DNA of 64,000 bases from Tomocerus qinae (GCA_020055645.1 CM034546.1:101494001-101558000), one strand, 5' to 3'. Counted from the first letter of the stretch, positions 8,850 to 24,700 are shown. The notes: a model not told the origin generated them from the sequence alone. Numbers and translations are program-made.

Positions 8850-11800
8850 TCTCCCTTTACACGCAAACAACTCCTTACTACCTTTGTTAAAGGGTAGACT
8901 CCAGGGTTTTCAGGTTTGATGGTAAAACACCCACTACATACACTGTACATTATCATTATCCAACATGTTGTGATATATTTACGTATGGTACGTGTTAAAA
9001 AATTATCAAAGAAAAAATCGTGATGAAACACTACTAAACTTTTCGCTATACTTTTACTTCTATTTTGAAATCATTTTCATTTTAATGTACGTTGATTATG
9101 AATTTCTTCTTTGAGCATTTTATATATAGCACTGTGGTGAAAGTTGTCCGAAGTGAAAGTAAAGCGAAATGTGATGGAAAACTCATAAAAAGAATTTTTC
9201 AAGGCAAAAGAAGACTTATACTTATATCATCCAAGTAAGGCAACTTACAGTTACTCTGTTTGGTATCCATTTAGCCAGTAGGGAAATCAGGCCAGTAAAC
9301 GAATACTACCACAAAATAAGGAATCCCCATTTTGGGAAAGGTGAAAGTTTTTATCACATTCACATAACATTATAATATATATGTTTGATTCTCACCGACT
9401 ATCTGTTTTGATAATGAAACCTGTCGGGGTATTAATGAGGCTTAAAAATTCCGTTGACCTCATTTGCCTGCTGGTGCCAAAGTACCAGTCAACTAATACT
9501 GACGACATTAGTTATGCATGCATTACGAAAGCTGATTACATGCTAATAAATCTTGAGATGAAGGATACATAAATAAATAATTGATCACATAAATTCTAGC
9601 GATATTTCATGAAAGGTAGAGATCCTTTTTGACGAGGTAGATGCAAATGTATTAACATAACTTCACCCTCACGGATTTATTATGTAGAAAATGAATGCAT
9701 AAAAATAATTCCAAGGAAAGACATTAAGACAAGGTGATTACTATAAATACTCGTTTTATTTGATACCATTAGCGTTTACTTTGTCAAAGTACATACCAAT
9801 AGGTAATTGTAATCTATGAGAGATAGGCAAAGAGAATGCCCTGTCTTTCTATCATATTAAATATACTAGTAGCTATGTATAACTAGTGAAAGTCCCATTT
9901 CGCAGCTCATTATCCTACAGATACGTAGACGCAGAAGACGCAAGGGTCCAGTAAAAGTCTAGTTACTTTTACATTTTCTGTTCCGACCTGATGTGTCTTA
10001 TTGTACACATAATAATAATTATAAATGAGCTAGAATATTACCTACTGCAATACATTATTTAGTAATAATAATATAATGATTTCTGGTTATTGTTCTGGTA
10101 CAACGCAATTAACGATAACCATAAATTATAAGTACACACACACTTATTGGTAAGAATTACACAGTTTACACTGCAGATAATCAAGTCTGTTTTATAAAAA
10201 CACATGCAGGTATGATGTAGAGGTAATCACTTTGGAAATTACTAGGAAAACAAATCCACCTGATGAAATAAACGTATCGTAAATTGCAATGTGCAATGCA
10301 TGCTAACTACAATTGCTAAAAGACGTAATTAACGGACGTACTTACGTATAAGAGGTTTTGGAGTGCTCTCGTTACAAATAAATAAATCGTGTCAACTCGC
10401 GCTGCCACAACCACAAATGCAGAACAAAATAGATTCCTCAATCACTATTTAGTGTCGTAATTGTATTTTATAGCGTTAAAAAACTACCGAATTTCTACCA
10501 GATAATAAATTGTACACTGAGAGTGTGCATATAATATTTATATGTAGGACCTAACAGAACGCAACGTAGTCACCCGCCCACTATAGCGAGTGAGTTTGAG
10601 AAAATAATAATATAGCAAATAACTATAATATATGAGTTGCAATACGATTAAGCTTTTACCTATAGTAGTGAAGTAATTACATGCATAATTACTTTGGACG
10701 AACACGAATTGCAAATTAGACGAGAAATCTATCTATCTACTAATTATATAATTTGTATTTAATGTTCATTTCATATCTCTAGAACATTATACTAAAAGTA
10801 AATCACACATCCAAAATCCTGAACCTTACTCGCTTACTACCTGACCTGTCTTTTTCTATGATTTAAGGTGTTTTCTTTATTACATAATACAATACACAAA
10901 TCCAAATCCAACCGAGTGAACTATCTATCCCTTTTCCTTTACAGCACGATCGGTGGGCTACAGTACAGTACACACTACAAAGTACAGCAATACTATCTTA
11001 CAAATCTTCCTCCGATCATATAATACAAACTTTACAAATTATTACAAATATCTATTATATTAGTTTCGTAGAGGAAGTAGACTCCAGCAGACGGAGATAT
11101 TTAGGCATTTCTGGTAAGTCTATCTACTCATTAATTCCTACTTACCATCTCAAAATTATCTATGTAAGTAATGTAGGCAGTTATTTGTTTAAATTAAACG
11201 TGAAATTTCTAAAAGTCCATTTTAATCATTTGTACAGTAACTAATGATCAGGAAAATTACAATTAAATACTCAACCTTAGCTAACAATGTTTTGACAATT
11301 AAAGAATTACAATACAATTATAAACACAAAAAACACAAATACAGTACAGTACAGCGATGTTGTACGAACAGCTAGTGGTACATTGTTAAAATCAGTTCGA
11401 TTAACGATTACGGTGATGTTTCTACATTAATTTTAAGATGATTGCTTGAGCAGAGCATGAAAATTGATTTGATTTCCACTTATCAATATTTAAGGAGATT
11501 ATAGGCAGTTCGTCTATGTAATTATAGTAATACACTTCAGGTTTCAATGTCACTTCTACAAACTAATACGCTTTACATTACAATTTGTTATAGCTACAAA
11601 TGAGAGTCAACAGTAAATGTACTACCGAACACCTAAATAAACTTATTAATTATACTTGTTACTCACATTGTGCACGACTGCAGTTAAGACACTAAAATGA
11701 ATTTAAGTGGTACACAAGAAGCATTTTTTGTAATTGCTTGTGTCACTTTTGAAAACAATACAGTATAGGTATGTACTTAAAGCCTAGTTACACTTTTCAT

Positions 11801-12509
11801 AGTTAATTCCCCTAATCATTCGATTTTAGTTAGGAGGAGGATAGAGTATATAACGAACAATAAATAAGGCAATTGCTCCAGCAAAGTTATTTAGTATTTA
11901 ACATACCACACCGAATATCGAACCTCTGTTTCTTCTTAAAAGTCTATTTTGTCAACACAAAGGGTTTATGAGGATAGGATTATAGTTCGAAGATATTAAA
12001 CAATTATAAGAAAACTTGTTATTTTGAGATCATTAAAGAACATCAAGTATGTTGCATTTCGAATCCTATATAAACTAAAACAAAATTAGCGAAAAAGAAC
12101 CAATAAAATTGAGAATAAATCCTAAGAATCAAAATGTAAGTAATCATTACCATCAAATTTCATTCGTTTCTATCCACACGAATGAAAACTAATTCTTAAT
12201 ACGATATAAAATTATGTAGATATCACATTTAGGCAGTGCTCCTGTTTTTACTTTTACTTCTGTCAAAGTTGAATCTAGTCTCAACTCACTTTGTAAAACG
12301 GTTCAACAATTAAATTTTAAAATATATTTGTCTGAGTTTCAAGATCCAAATGCACATACTGAGTTACAAAGACCCGCTATTCGAGAATCACTTATTAGAA
12401 TAATTAAATTATTATTATTACCACGGTTGGCAGTACTCGTAGAAATGGTGCAGTGAACTTGTCACTATTTTGACTGGTTTACTCACGTAGACAAGGAAGA
12501 TTGACATAT
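8850..12509. other. Intergenic stretch between the LTR element and the KDM6 3' end
   Basis: AT-rich, with short A/T runs and no coding-like frame or splice-bounded exon. The part next to 12509 may include extended 3' UTR of the KDM6 transcript. Nothing else stands out. Confidence 0.5.
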
Positions 12510-12515
12510 TTTATT
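12510..12515 (-). promoter_or_regulatory. Candidate KDM6 polyadenylation signal
   Basis: AATAAA on the minus strand, about 95 bp past the stop codon. It is the first such hexamer downstream. Longer 3' UTRs are possible. Confidence 0.45.
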
Positions 12516-12608
12516 CTTAAATAATGACTTTTACCTAACTAATTAACCCCAATGTAAGTCTATGTAATCTTCGTCGTCACTCCAAAAAGATTCTACGTCG
12601 TACACTGG

Positions 12609-12776
12609 TCAGGAGGTCGGTATAGAGGCTGGTTTTGCTACATTAATTGAACTTCCAGAGCTGTTTGTAGACGGCGAGAAAGAATTTGTAGATGTCGGAG
12701 TTGACGAGGAAGTACTTGATGTAGTTGCAACTGCTGCACTCACTGTACTCACTGTAGAAATTGCAGGCATGTGTAC
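12609..12776 (-). CDS. KDM6A: KDM6 exon 15 (C-terminal Ser/Thr tail)
   Basis: Phase 0 after an acceptor ending TTTTGTAG. Encodes residues 1280-1334, almost wholly Ser, Thr, Ala, Pro and Val (starts VHMPAIS, ends ASIPTS), with the stop at 12609-12611. Confidence 0.75.
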   Translation of the reverse strand, partial: VHMPAISTVSTVSAAVATTSSTSSSTPTSTNSFSPSTNSSGSSINVAKPASIPTS

Positions 12777-15700
12777 CTACAAAATTCATATCATTGCACT
12801 GTTTATTACTAAATACAACTCACGAAATTATATCCATTTATTAATTTTTTCATTCGCATACCGTCCGAAGCACGAAATTATCGTAGATGTCCATTAATTC
12901 CTTAAGGTTATACTCTTCAAGGCACACGAATCCTTCCAGATTTGAATTTGTTTTTCGTGCGCAGTCAATGCAGTGAACAACATATTTCTTTTCTTGGTCT
13001 CGGATGAAAAGAATGTTAAAGACTTCGAGCTGAATATCATAACAAAAATTACAATCAAAATTTAAAATCATGATATAATATAAACTAAAGCCATAATCTA
13101 TCAAGTAAAGGGATTGAATAGAATTTTTTCATGAGAATATTGCCATATATTATATATTTAAACATCTACAGGGAATTGGGTTTGCTGCCACCATACCTAT
13201 ACAAAAAACTAAAAGGTTTTACGACTCCGGTTGGATAGATCTTTATACCGAACGCGCATGTCGCTGGATAAATTTACATATTTCTAAGTTTTTCTAACAA
13301 ACTGATCTGTGCTAAGATACAATTACATATCAATACAATCTGCATAATTGATGTCTACCTCGCACTGTCCACAGTAGTGTGATGCTTCATTTTTCGATCG
13401 TCCATGAAAGCGAACCTCCACATTTTTCGTTTTGACAAACTCCAATATCTTAATGCACTGCATTAACGTTCGCATCAAACAAGTCCTATTAATACAAACA
13501 ATTAATAATTGCAATTCAAGTCAATCACATAAAAAATCATTTCATTTTGTAGTTAAGTGATGTGCGTACTTAATCAACTCAAACAATTTCGGTTCAGATA
13601 CGTGGATGTTGCGAGCAAGATTCCATGACAAGTGAATCATTGGAACAATACTTTTGAAGTTCTGCATCTTGTTCCACTCGTATCTTTCGATTCCCAGCTG
13701 ATACTGACGGGCAGTAAGTGGTCCTACATTCCAAGCGATGTTATTACACCATCCAATTGCCTGAACCCAATGGACACACCCACTATTAACCCAAACAAGA
13801 TCTCCCGGCTTTTGTAAAAACCGATAGACGGGAATTCCATCATTGGCACAATCTTCTAAATTGGGCCACCACGATCCGTGTAAGTAGTTTATTCCATTCC
13901 TAACAAAATAGATTAAAATAGCAATTAAGATTTAAAGCTAACAATCATTAACAAATGAATACCCAACCCCTGCATAATTATGTGCACCGAAACTTACTCA
14001 GCACAGAGATGCTGTATGCGTCCCCAATAAGCATCAGGAACGGCGAACCATTCACAGTCTCCGGGACCAATATTGATGTTGATAGAACAGAAATTATTAT
14101 TTTCTTGGTGACCGGGTGTTCTGCTTCCTGGAACCTTCATATACAATTGGACGGTATTCATGCCCAAGATCACATGACCCACATGAGATAACATGTTGCC
14201 GGCAGACACGACACGAGCAAACGCAGGCAACTTTTGCAACTCTGTCAGCTGTAGTCTCCACTTTCTCTCGTCAGATAAATCAACATTCGTTCCGAATTTT
14301 AGTTGTGGAGTTCCTTTCTTCTTTTTCTTTAAATTTCCTAGCGAATCCTTAGAGTCTGAATCAGAGTCTTTCAAACCCTGTCGCTCATTCTCCTCCTGTT
14401 TTCATTACACCAATAATTAATAATTATATATTCGATATGTATATGCGTTGTATAATTAGCAAGAAATTGTATTGATAATCATAACAATGAAAACACTACA
14501 ATTACCTTAACAGAATCTTGAAAACTTGAGCATTGGTAATGAGCATATTTGGCAATGGTCGTATGCGATCTGTTTGAGTAGCAACTCCACACCTTCTTTC
14601 CACTCTGGTCTACGTTATCATCAGGGGATTGTTGGAATTGTGTTCTTACTTCTACAGCATGTTCCGGATTCGCTTCAACCAAAGTTTTCGTTGAGAAAAG
14701 GCCTAAGTCCAATTTCAACGCTGCAGCCATTCCCCTTACAACTGCAATCGGATGTTCCAAGCAGAACTCCTGTAACTGCGCGCTAAAAGCATCTTTCTTG
14801 TTCTCTAAGAATACACTTGGAGTTTGTGGAAGCAATTTTTCTTTCGTCAATTTCATCTAAAACAAATCACACGAGATGAATAAATTTATGCAAAAATTAG
14901 GATTAAAATAATCAATAAGCCTTGCTGACTAGTATTTACCATTGGAGGTTTTGGAGGTTCTGGGGGAGGTGCATTTTCATGAAGTATGCTGGAATTGGAT
15001 ACGCCATTTTTTCCAAGCCCTTCACATCTTTCTGCAATCTCTGCTGCTGACATGCTTATATTGAATTCTCTTTTCTCACTACCATCAAAAGGCTTACTGG
15101 GTGGTCTGATCTGAGAAAATTTGTGATTTCCATTACTCAATCTCCCACTTGCGTTGACATGACTGTTTATGCTGGAAGAATTCTTTTCGTTGTTGTTATT
15201 GTTCATAGTCGTAGCGATCTCTTCGTCTTCTTCTGCATCAATAAGTTCAAGTTCATCTAAATCAACATTATAATTCTTAAGTAACTCATCATCGAGATCT
15301 TTCTGACCCGCCAACAAGGCTTGCAATTCTTGATCATTGAACGTATTTGGCGAAAATGGGGGGCTTGTGCTTAAGGCACTTGAACTTTTAGGAGTGTTAG
15401 AGCGTACAATATCATTATCTACAATGCTAGGCTGACCTGGGGCAACAGGATTATTATAGGTTCCTATACTGCTAGAATGCTGTTCTTGTGAACGGACAAG
15501 TTGGGATTGAGGAGCAGGGAAAGGACTCGTCGTCGTAGTTGGCCTAGAAGCTTGAGAATTTTGAACGGAAGACTGATTTCCACTGCGAGACTGTTCTTGG
15601 AAATTTGTTTGCATGAGTCGATACTGATGCTGCAATTGTGCAAGAAGTTGCTGATGCGATTGAGATAGTTGCTGGCCCTGTTGGACACTTTGCTGCAGCA

Positions 15701-18700
15701 TTTGCAACATTTGCAATTGGTTTTGATTAAGCTGATACGAAGCAGTAGGAGCTCTAACTACTTGAACACCTGGCTCTTCAGCCTAAAAATAAACCAAAAT
15801 CATTATTAAGATTAAATATGACATGAAACGCAGTCCTTCTCAAAATTTCAAACACAACTTCTCCTTTATCAACATAAACTTTTAAAATGTGGTAACATAA
15901 ATTTTTTCATCTTACCTTAAATCTCTTAGCTGGAACACCTTGTTGGGCGGAATAGTTATTAGAGTTCTGCGAAATTCCATTATGAGTGTAAGGCGGGTTT
16001 GAAATAGGCGTCCCACCCTTTTGCTGTTGAGCAAACATTGTTTGTCTTTGGGTTTGTATTTGTTGCTGCTGTCTTGCCGTCATTTCCGCAGATATCGGTA
16101 GATTCCAAGCTTCTTCTATTATTGGTAACTGTCTCGGTTTCGTACTTAAGCTGTAAAATCAAAAAAGAATTTGTTTAATTGTGTTACCTCGATTATTTCA
16201 CATTATGTAAGATAATAATGAATTATAGTTAACAATGACAAATGACATTATATAAGAATTGACACTTAATTATTACTAAGAAGTCATTTAAAAACTTACA
16301 CTTGTGAAGGAGTGTTTACCAGATGGCCCTGGAGAAATTTTATTCGTTGTGTCAAGTTAGAATTCATCGGTTTATATCGGTTGGTGGAATGATTTCCGCG
16401 ACTCGCATTCACGTAACAAGCTAAAGCGTCTCGGGGTTGGTTTACTGACTCGTAGAGAATTCCTAAATTGGTCCACGCCGCGACATGATACTTATCCAAC
16501 TGAACGGCACATATGTACGCTTGAAGAGCGTCTAACGGTTGACTTTGCTGTTGATACAACACTCTGCAAAATATACCAAACTAAATTTAAATACTCTCTT
16601 AAATATAACATTTAAAATAAATACCATACCGTAAACTACAATAAATGCATAACAAACTACAATAATGTCTAAGTAGTACATACAGAAAATAATAGAAAAT
16701 ATGTAAAACTGAAAAACTTACCCTATCGAACACCAAGTATCTGCGTTTCCTTCCGATTTATCAACTGAGTTTCTATAGGCTAAAAAAGCGTCATGAACTT
16801 TTCCGATACCGGCAAAGCACCGACCTAGCAGGTACAAGGTCTGTCCAGACCGAGGATCAGATTCAATAGATTTTTGTAGACAGTGTATTGCAACTTGATC
16901 TCTAGAACTTTTATTTTCGTTAAGAACGTCTACGGTATGGTACATCCATCCTAGAGACAACAAATGAAAATATTATTTTCATATATTCAGCCACAACAAA
17001 AATTACTCAACAACTAAGAATACAAAATTAGTAGATATTCAAGAAATCAATAAGTACTTGCCCTCACCTAGTTGTCTATAAACATCTGCACGAAGATGCT
17101 GTGGTAGATCCTTTTCTTTTAATAACTGTTCATAAAGCACTTTAGCGAGTTTCGGTTTTGAATGGGTTTCGTGAAGATGTGCAATGTGAAATCGGATTTC
17201 AAAACTTGAGCAAGTACAAGGGGATTGGTCAGCTAGGGCGAGTTTGAAGTGTTTTAACGCTCCGTCAAAATCACCATTCACTTTGTGAATGAATCCAATT
17301 CTAAGATGAACTTCGTTAGCACGGATGAATGACGAGTCTTTATATAGTAGTTGCTGAAATGCGTCTATTGCCCTGCAAAAACAAGAAAGTGTACAATGAT
17401 TAAAACATATTCAAAACATTCAGTTCCCTTACATTTATAGCAACAAATTTTTATATCCTAAACTTTGAACAACCCAATCTGACTATATCAAAATATCAAC
17501 CCTATATACCAATTATAGCAGAACGCAATAAATATTGGTTGCTTTTGTTGAAGTGTTAATTAATTAGAAATTCTTCTGAGCCAACAATAATGGAATCTTG
17601 TTCTGTGACACAGAGGAGTACTGTAGACTGTAATAATGGCCAATTCAGATTCTAATTCCATAGGATGACATTAAACGTAACATTATTACGAATCAGTAAA
17701 ACGAATGAACAGTCAACCGATTATTGGTTGACTCTGGTTGATGAAGCGGGCATATAACTTTATATCAGCATCGCTAATTCATTCACAATTCTCAATCTAG
17801 TAGTTAAAATTTCGTTAAACATGCCACATGTAATATCCCATTAGATTAGCTTCTGTGAGCTTTAGTGACAAACTAGGGGTGGCTTAGCTTAAACGAATAA
17901 TTCAATTCGCCCTTTGCATTTGTGAACCCATTAATACTATGGGTACACTTTTGAAACATGTCAACCCCAATACTACCCGGGAGTTTTACACTGAAATACA
18001 TATAAACATACACAAAGAGACGCTATAACTCCGAGAATAGAGTATCCGCAACGAATCCTAAATTTATTAGAGTAGGGGTGCCAGTGCGGGTTTGAAGGGG
18101 TGAAAATCCAACTGGGAAGTTAGGCCATTATGTATAATCCGAGAAAAGGGTAGTCACACAACTGAAGATTCACAGAAACATGAACATATACAGAAAGTGC
18201 TTGTTACACTTACAGTCACCATTCATGAGTCGAACATTTTATCTATAACTCTGTTGCCATAAAATGAATGAAATCCCAGAAGCCACATTCTTCTTGGTCA
18301 CGTACTTACTTATCCAGTCTGTTTGCGTTATCAGAGTTATGCATTATGACTTTTATTGCACTAAAACCTTTCAATAGGATTCAGTACTCATGCGTAATGT
18401 ACTCTCAACAATGCAGACTGTAGACTGACTATAACTATACTGTGCACTATTCAAGAAGATAAGGGAAAACTGAACCATTTTTGTAATTCTTTTAACTCTC
18501 TTATTGCTGCATCATGCAGAAATCTACACTAATCCAGTCACTATCAATTAATTTTCATGGCTACTCTCAATCTCATCCCCATCCACTCGATTTACAATTC
18601 TACTTTACGTTTCCAACAAATCTTATCGCTCAATGTGATACATTCAAACTGATCTAACCAATAATACCGATGTTAAGCGCTGCAAACGCTTCTGTATCAT

Positions 18701-21700
18701 TATTCAGACAATTTAGGCCTCACTGCACTAATTGTAGTCACACAGGTACACACGAAAAATACATACACTTACAAATCATTATTTACACAATGGTAACATT
18801 TCTACAAGTCAGCATTGAGTTACTCGAGACTCCAAAATGCCTACAGATAACAAAAACAAACAATAAATCGTTCACAAATGCAATTATGCATTTGCGTCAA
18901 ACGTGTATCCCATCCTTTACAAAATGCAGTGCAACTCACAGTTGCAACTGCAGCACATCACATACACTACACATGTGGCAACTAAAAACCGGTAGGTACA
19001 ACTGAGAATTATAGAACTACAGTACATAATATACCCACCAAATAATTATTAAATACACATGAGATGTCAATGATACACTCAACATAACTATAACGAACTA
19101 TAACATATACTATCAACTTTAAGTATTTAAACTTTCCAAGTCAAAAGGTAAGAAATCTCGCACGTGGAGCCCTTCGTAGAATAATGCAACTTCCGGTGTC
19201 ATCTGACTTAAAACAACAAAAAATGTGTTCATTCTGTTCATTCAAATACATTCCGACAGTACGCATTTCAACGCACATAGATAACGTTGTGTGAATGCAG
19301 TTTTAAAATTAGCTATAGTAGCTTTAGCTTTAAATATCCACACAAAGATGCAGAATGCAGACGCACATGCACTTAAAAAATAACGAGTACCTACCTAGAG
19401 CAGTAAAAAATCTCTATTTCACGACAGAACAGAATTATCCGTATATGTAGCACACATAAAAGCATACCAATACATAAAGGCACCGTGCATAAAAATGAAG
19501 AGCATGTGTGTCTCGAATTCTCACGCTTCTTCCTTTCATTTGTCTGTTCATGTTCATTCATTGACTACTGACTAGTGACTACTAGCTATGCTTTATGTCC
19601 CTTTTCTTTTCTGTCCGTGTCCACACAAATGTTAAATTGTCAACTAAATTATAATTATATATACAGTACATTATACATACATGTTTTATGACATTAGGCC
19701 AAATAGTTATTGTTCAACTCACCAACAATGTTCGCCCTCATCCTAATTTCTCCATAGTCTCGACTATCAAGTTAAAAAATCGAAAAAAGCAATTGACATT
19801 ACAAAAAATCTACTTTTTCGGAAGCACAAAAGACTCTTTCTTATACACAGGCACAGGTATAATCTGTTGAAGAATCTAAATTGAAATTCCTTTACCGTTG
19901 ACAGGATGAATAAATGACTTTAGAATTTTTCTAGTTCTTGTTAAGCAAAGCTGGGCCAAGCTTCACTGGTATACTACCATAAACACAAGTATGATATCAC
20001 TGGAATGTTTTCATACAGTAAAAACAATGTGTGTCATTAGCTGAATGCAACCAGCATGAAAAGTAATCAAAACAACTTATATAAACTGAATACCAATAGT
20101 CAATAGTTGCCACATAACAAGCAAAATGTATACACACGGAAGTCACAAAATGCATCTAAATGGTTCTTCTTAATTTTTACACTGCTTCCTAGACGTAACG
20201 GCTAAGCTTAACGCCAAAACGTGTACATGCGTACATTAACATTTATACATCACACATCTCTCCACATATTATGTGCACATAATAGAATTAGTACTCCTAA
20301 AACAAAACAAACATAATTTTTTGCCTGCTCACAAAGTGGCTATTTTAAACATAGGATTCGGTTTGAGATGAGGCTCTCAATCCAAACCACCGAAATCGAG
20401 AGTACTCTCCTACTATATAAAATTCACGGTGACATTGCATTTTAATATTTGTTCAATACCAATGACCAAAAATATGGGCCTTAGAAATTCGTTTACGGCT
20501 ACGACTACTAAGAGACAATTACATAAACCACTATAATAACTTTATACTGTAAATCTTTATAATGATAATCTTGAAAAGAAAATATCTAGAATCTAGAAAA
20601 ATAATGAATGATGAAGTCCAAAGGTCCAAAATTACATGCAATTCTGCTATTTACTACTGAAAAATGGCAGCAATTACGATCTCATACCTTTTCAAGTTTC
20701 AAGGTAATAATACAGTTGCAGTTTGCAAGTATTCTTTATTAAAGCATTTAGGGAGTCTCTTTTCCTACACTGCTACTTATCTCCCTCGGAGTCGGATGAG
20801 TCAATTGAACCTGAAAATCAAGTGATTCTGCGTACGAACGGTGTTTTCTTACCGCAGGGTGTCCGATGCAAACTTTCAGTATAGTATACTAATAGGTACT
20901 TGACTGTACGGTACTACACTAATTCATACTGTAATACTCCTCTCCCACACTTCGTCTCATCTAGGTGACTAATTTTATTACTACAGACTAAAGCTCAAAT
21001 GACACAGACAGTAGATCCCACTCAACAATTGGCAATTTTATACTACCTTCTGTCGAAAACATTGGAACACATAGTAAAAACTCTGGAGCAGAGTCAAAAT
21101 TTTGAACACGTAAATAATACATATAATAGTGCAGATACCGAGATACCTTTGACCCAATAATTTTCACAAAACTAACATGTAAAATTCTATGAAACTTCTA
21201 CAATGATTTTCTCTGGTCTAATCCTGATTTTCCTGCGTCGTAAAATAGGGATTTACCCATCCACAATTGACAATCATATTTATTGAGAGCTAAGTGTAGC
21301 TCATAATATTCATTTCTAAGAAAAGACCTCCCACAGAAGAAGCAATGAAAGCAAATGAGACATCGTAAACCCAAAGTCAAGTGGTAACCTTTCGAAACTT
21401 TAACTACTCAGGCCAATAGCAAATGGACAATAAAACCTATAACCTAATAGTTTTCCCATAAAGTGCAGAAGTAATAATAATTAACTGACACTATGAATAT
21501 GATCCACCAACTTCAACACATTTTCTATTGACTTTTGACCCATCAGATAATAAGTAAAGAGATAGAAAAGGAACACTAAATATCTTACCCAGAAGGAAGA
21601 CACGTAGCCACGTATTCACAGGATAAGGCAACACGACAACACACAATCACAGATACACTGATAATTGTAAACACGGAAAATCACACAAAACAATTCCCTT

Positions 21701-24700
21701 TTGTTGTTACTCAGTGTCATAAAATCGAAAACTGAAAACAAAAGTGCTCCAACGTCAAACTGAAGCAGTAAAGAAAATTCTTTGACAGAATCCTTCTGTA
21801 AATCAAAACTTGGATCAAGTCCTCAACCCTCGTCTCAACTTGTCAAGTCAAAATGTATTATAGTCTCATAAATCCCTAGAGACAAGTTTTCGAACTAGAA
21901 AATAATGACAGCAAACGAGAGTGAGTGATCTGATATGAAATCTGACCTAGAGAAGCAGAGTAGTAGAGTAGGCATTCGCACTCAACCGCTCGCTCCCGCT
22001 GAAGAAACTTAAGACACTGCACTGCACTGCTCAGCTCTGTTCGGTGCTGCGGGAGAGTGAGAGTCAGATCGTGTGTGCTTACTTATGTAAGAGTAGTGGA
22101 TAGGAAATTGGAAATCTTATTTCCTGCCACCTGGTCTCTTTTGTTCTTTCTTTTTACAGCAAACTACTTGCACTAACTGCACCGATGAAATGCTCTATCT
22201 CACAAAAACCTCTCCAGTATATAACAAGACTAATTTTACAACTTATAGAGTATACCTTCAGTGTTACCAGCTATTATGCACTGCCTGTGTACACAGAAAA
22301 TGTGCTCGGTCGGGACAAAATACAGCCATACCTTAATTTCGTTAAAAAGCATGACACACTATACTATACGAGCACACACAGTGCTGAAAGAACACGAGAT
22401 TGGATTGCCGTCTGCTGATTGAATCACATCACATACTTGGAGCCGTATTGCATGCCTCTGTCACTCTACTATTTTTCATGACCGTACTCTCTTATTCACT
22501 TTCAGTTAGGTTACCTATAGGTATTCAAAATGTGATGTGAGTTGATGTATCATGCACTGAATAGATTACAACTATAAAATTGTAGTGTATCCATACGTAA
22601 CTCTACTACATACAGAATACAGTAGTTCAAGTGGCTATTATGTTGTAGTATCACCGAACAAAGGTTATCTACCTGCATTGGTAAAATGCCTTTGCCATGT
22701 ATATGTATGATGATGATATTTTGATATTTGTAACATGGCATTACAAAGCAGAACCAGTACCTACCTTTTCCCAGTAAACACACTATTTCTAACATTTCCT
22801 TCGTCTATAGTCTATGATCGTATGATGTCATATCAAAGCTGACTGGCAGTGGCAACCCAGAACGGAACGAGAAAAAGACCTACAATCATTTATTTCATAA
22901 CTACAGACTACAGTCTATATCAGGCATCTACACAGACAGACATGCAATGAATATTTCCTTGCTTTTGAGGTATTTTCTACAGAATCGTGAAGTCGATATG
23001 CATTTATAACTCGTAATTTCTTCCAAGAAACTTAAGGCGTGAGACCTATTTGTGTGCGAAGATTATAAGTGTGTGTTTTAAGATAAGACAATCTACTTAT
23101 CATTTTTATTATCCAATCAGATAAAGAGGGATACAACCGACAAGAAAAAATTTACATACTTCTAAGATTTGTGTCCGATAATCATTGTACTTACACCTAT
23201 ACTTATGCAGATTGCAAATTACATAAAAAAAAATGCTTTTCCAATACATTTCAGGTAACATTCCTCTAAAACAATACCAGTCCTTAGTAGATATCGATAG
23301 ATAATGATTGTTCCCAGAAAATAGAAATATCATTTTCCCACAGTTATCTAAACTCGAAACTTACCCGTAGAAACTTTTACTCCTAGTGGCCTCAAGTAAG
23401 ATTTGTAAATACTTGTACAAACAGAAATCTCCGAAATAGAAGCTAACAGAAGGTTACCCAAGTCGCATATGGAACAGGTAAACACTCTAAAAGGCTGGTA
23501 CCTTTCCACTTTCATTTACCTCATCGCCTATGTGTGGAAATCTATTTGCCAGGTGTTTTACTTACTTTAAAGTTGCGTACTCAAGCCGACCAGGGCATGC
23601 TGTCAGAACGAAAAAATGAAATGATTATTAAGGGACTAAAATCGGTAATAAAATCTACACTTTTACTTCAATAAGGTGCCTTAGAATTTCCTTATCCATC
23701 AACAGACGCCTTTATCACGTCAGTCATATTCAGATTCCATACAATCATGCTTCAAACCATAATCACCAGTTTATATAATTATAGGTAAGAGTAGTACCTC
23801 ACAACATATTGTACTCTGCGAGTGCCAACAATGCATTTGAAAACCGTAACGATCTCAGCTGAATAACATTTGGATTATTTCGAAGGTCATTTACTAAACG
23901 TTCAAAGCCCTCACTCTTCCCTTTCCTTATACTTTTATAAATAGGTAGCTGGCTACTTGCAACAGAAAGGTACACACAGTACATTTAAAACCATTCTTAG
24001 ATACACAGCAACCAGCCGGGTACTCAATTCACTATTTCCCCGTTAATGTAAGTTTTTGACTAAAACTAGAAAGGTACTAAAACTTCTATTAGGGAATAGT
24101 AACCAAAATATATAAACACTTGCCACATCCGAAAATATTATCACATTTTTCTCTTTACGTACCTACTTTTCTTTTAGACAGTACTTGTTATCGCCTAAAC
24201 ACTACCATGCTAACTCATCCGATTGATGTCAAATTCATGTCTGTATAGCTTTTAAGATTTCATTCATTCCCACCACTTCAGCTTCATCAGCGAGTAAATT
24301 ACTGTACAATTGAAACATCCGTGAGTAGAGAAACATTTTATACAGAGTTATATAATAAAACATGTAAGTAAAATTCATGGTAAACAACCAAGTTATGTGT
24401 TATGTATATGTATAAAAATATTTTACGTTAATGCGATAATTTAATTAATACTATTCGACATATCTTATCTCATGACAAAGCAATCGTAATCTAAATACAT
24501 GTCAATGGAAACTTACGGTAGGTAAGTATTTTTTTAACAAATACAAGTAGGTATGTTAAACTGTTAAAGTACACGTTTAATTTTTAATTCAAAATTATTG
24601 CACGATACAGATGGATCCTTTACCTACTTCACAAGCGAATGATATGTCATTGAATCACTTATGAATTGAAATACTACTAAAAAGAATAAGGGCATATCTA

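Noticed and set aside
8735-9031. 98-codon minus-strand frame
   Set aside because: It runs across the right LTR border into host DNA, so it is a chance chimera.
15980-16162. 60-codon minus-strand frame in KDM6 exon 8
   Set aside because: Out of frame with neighbouring exons; the conserved EEAWNLPIS motif lies in the other frame.
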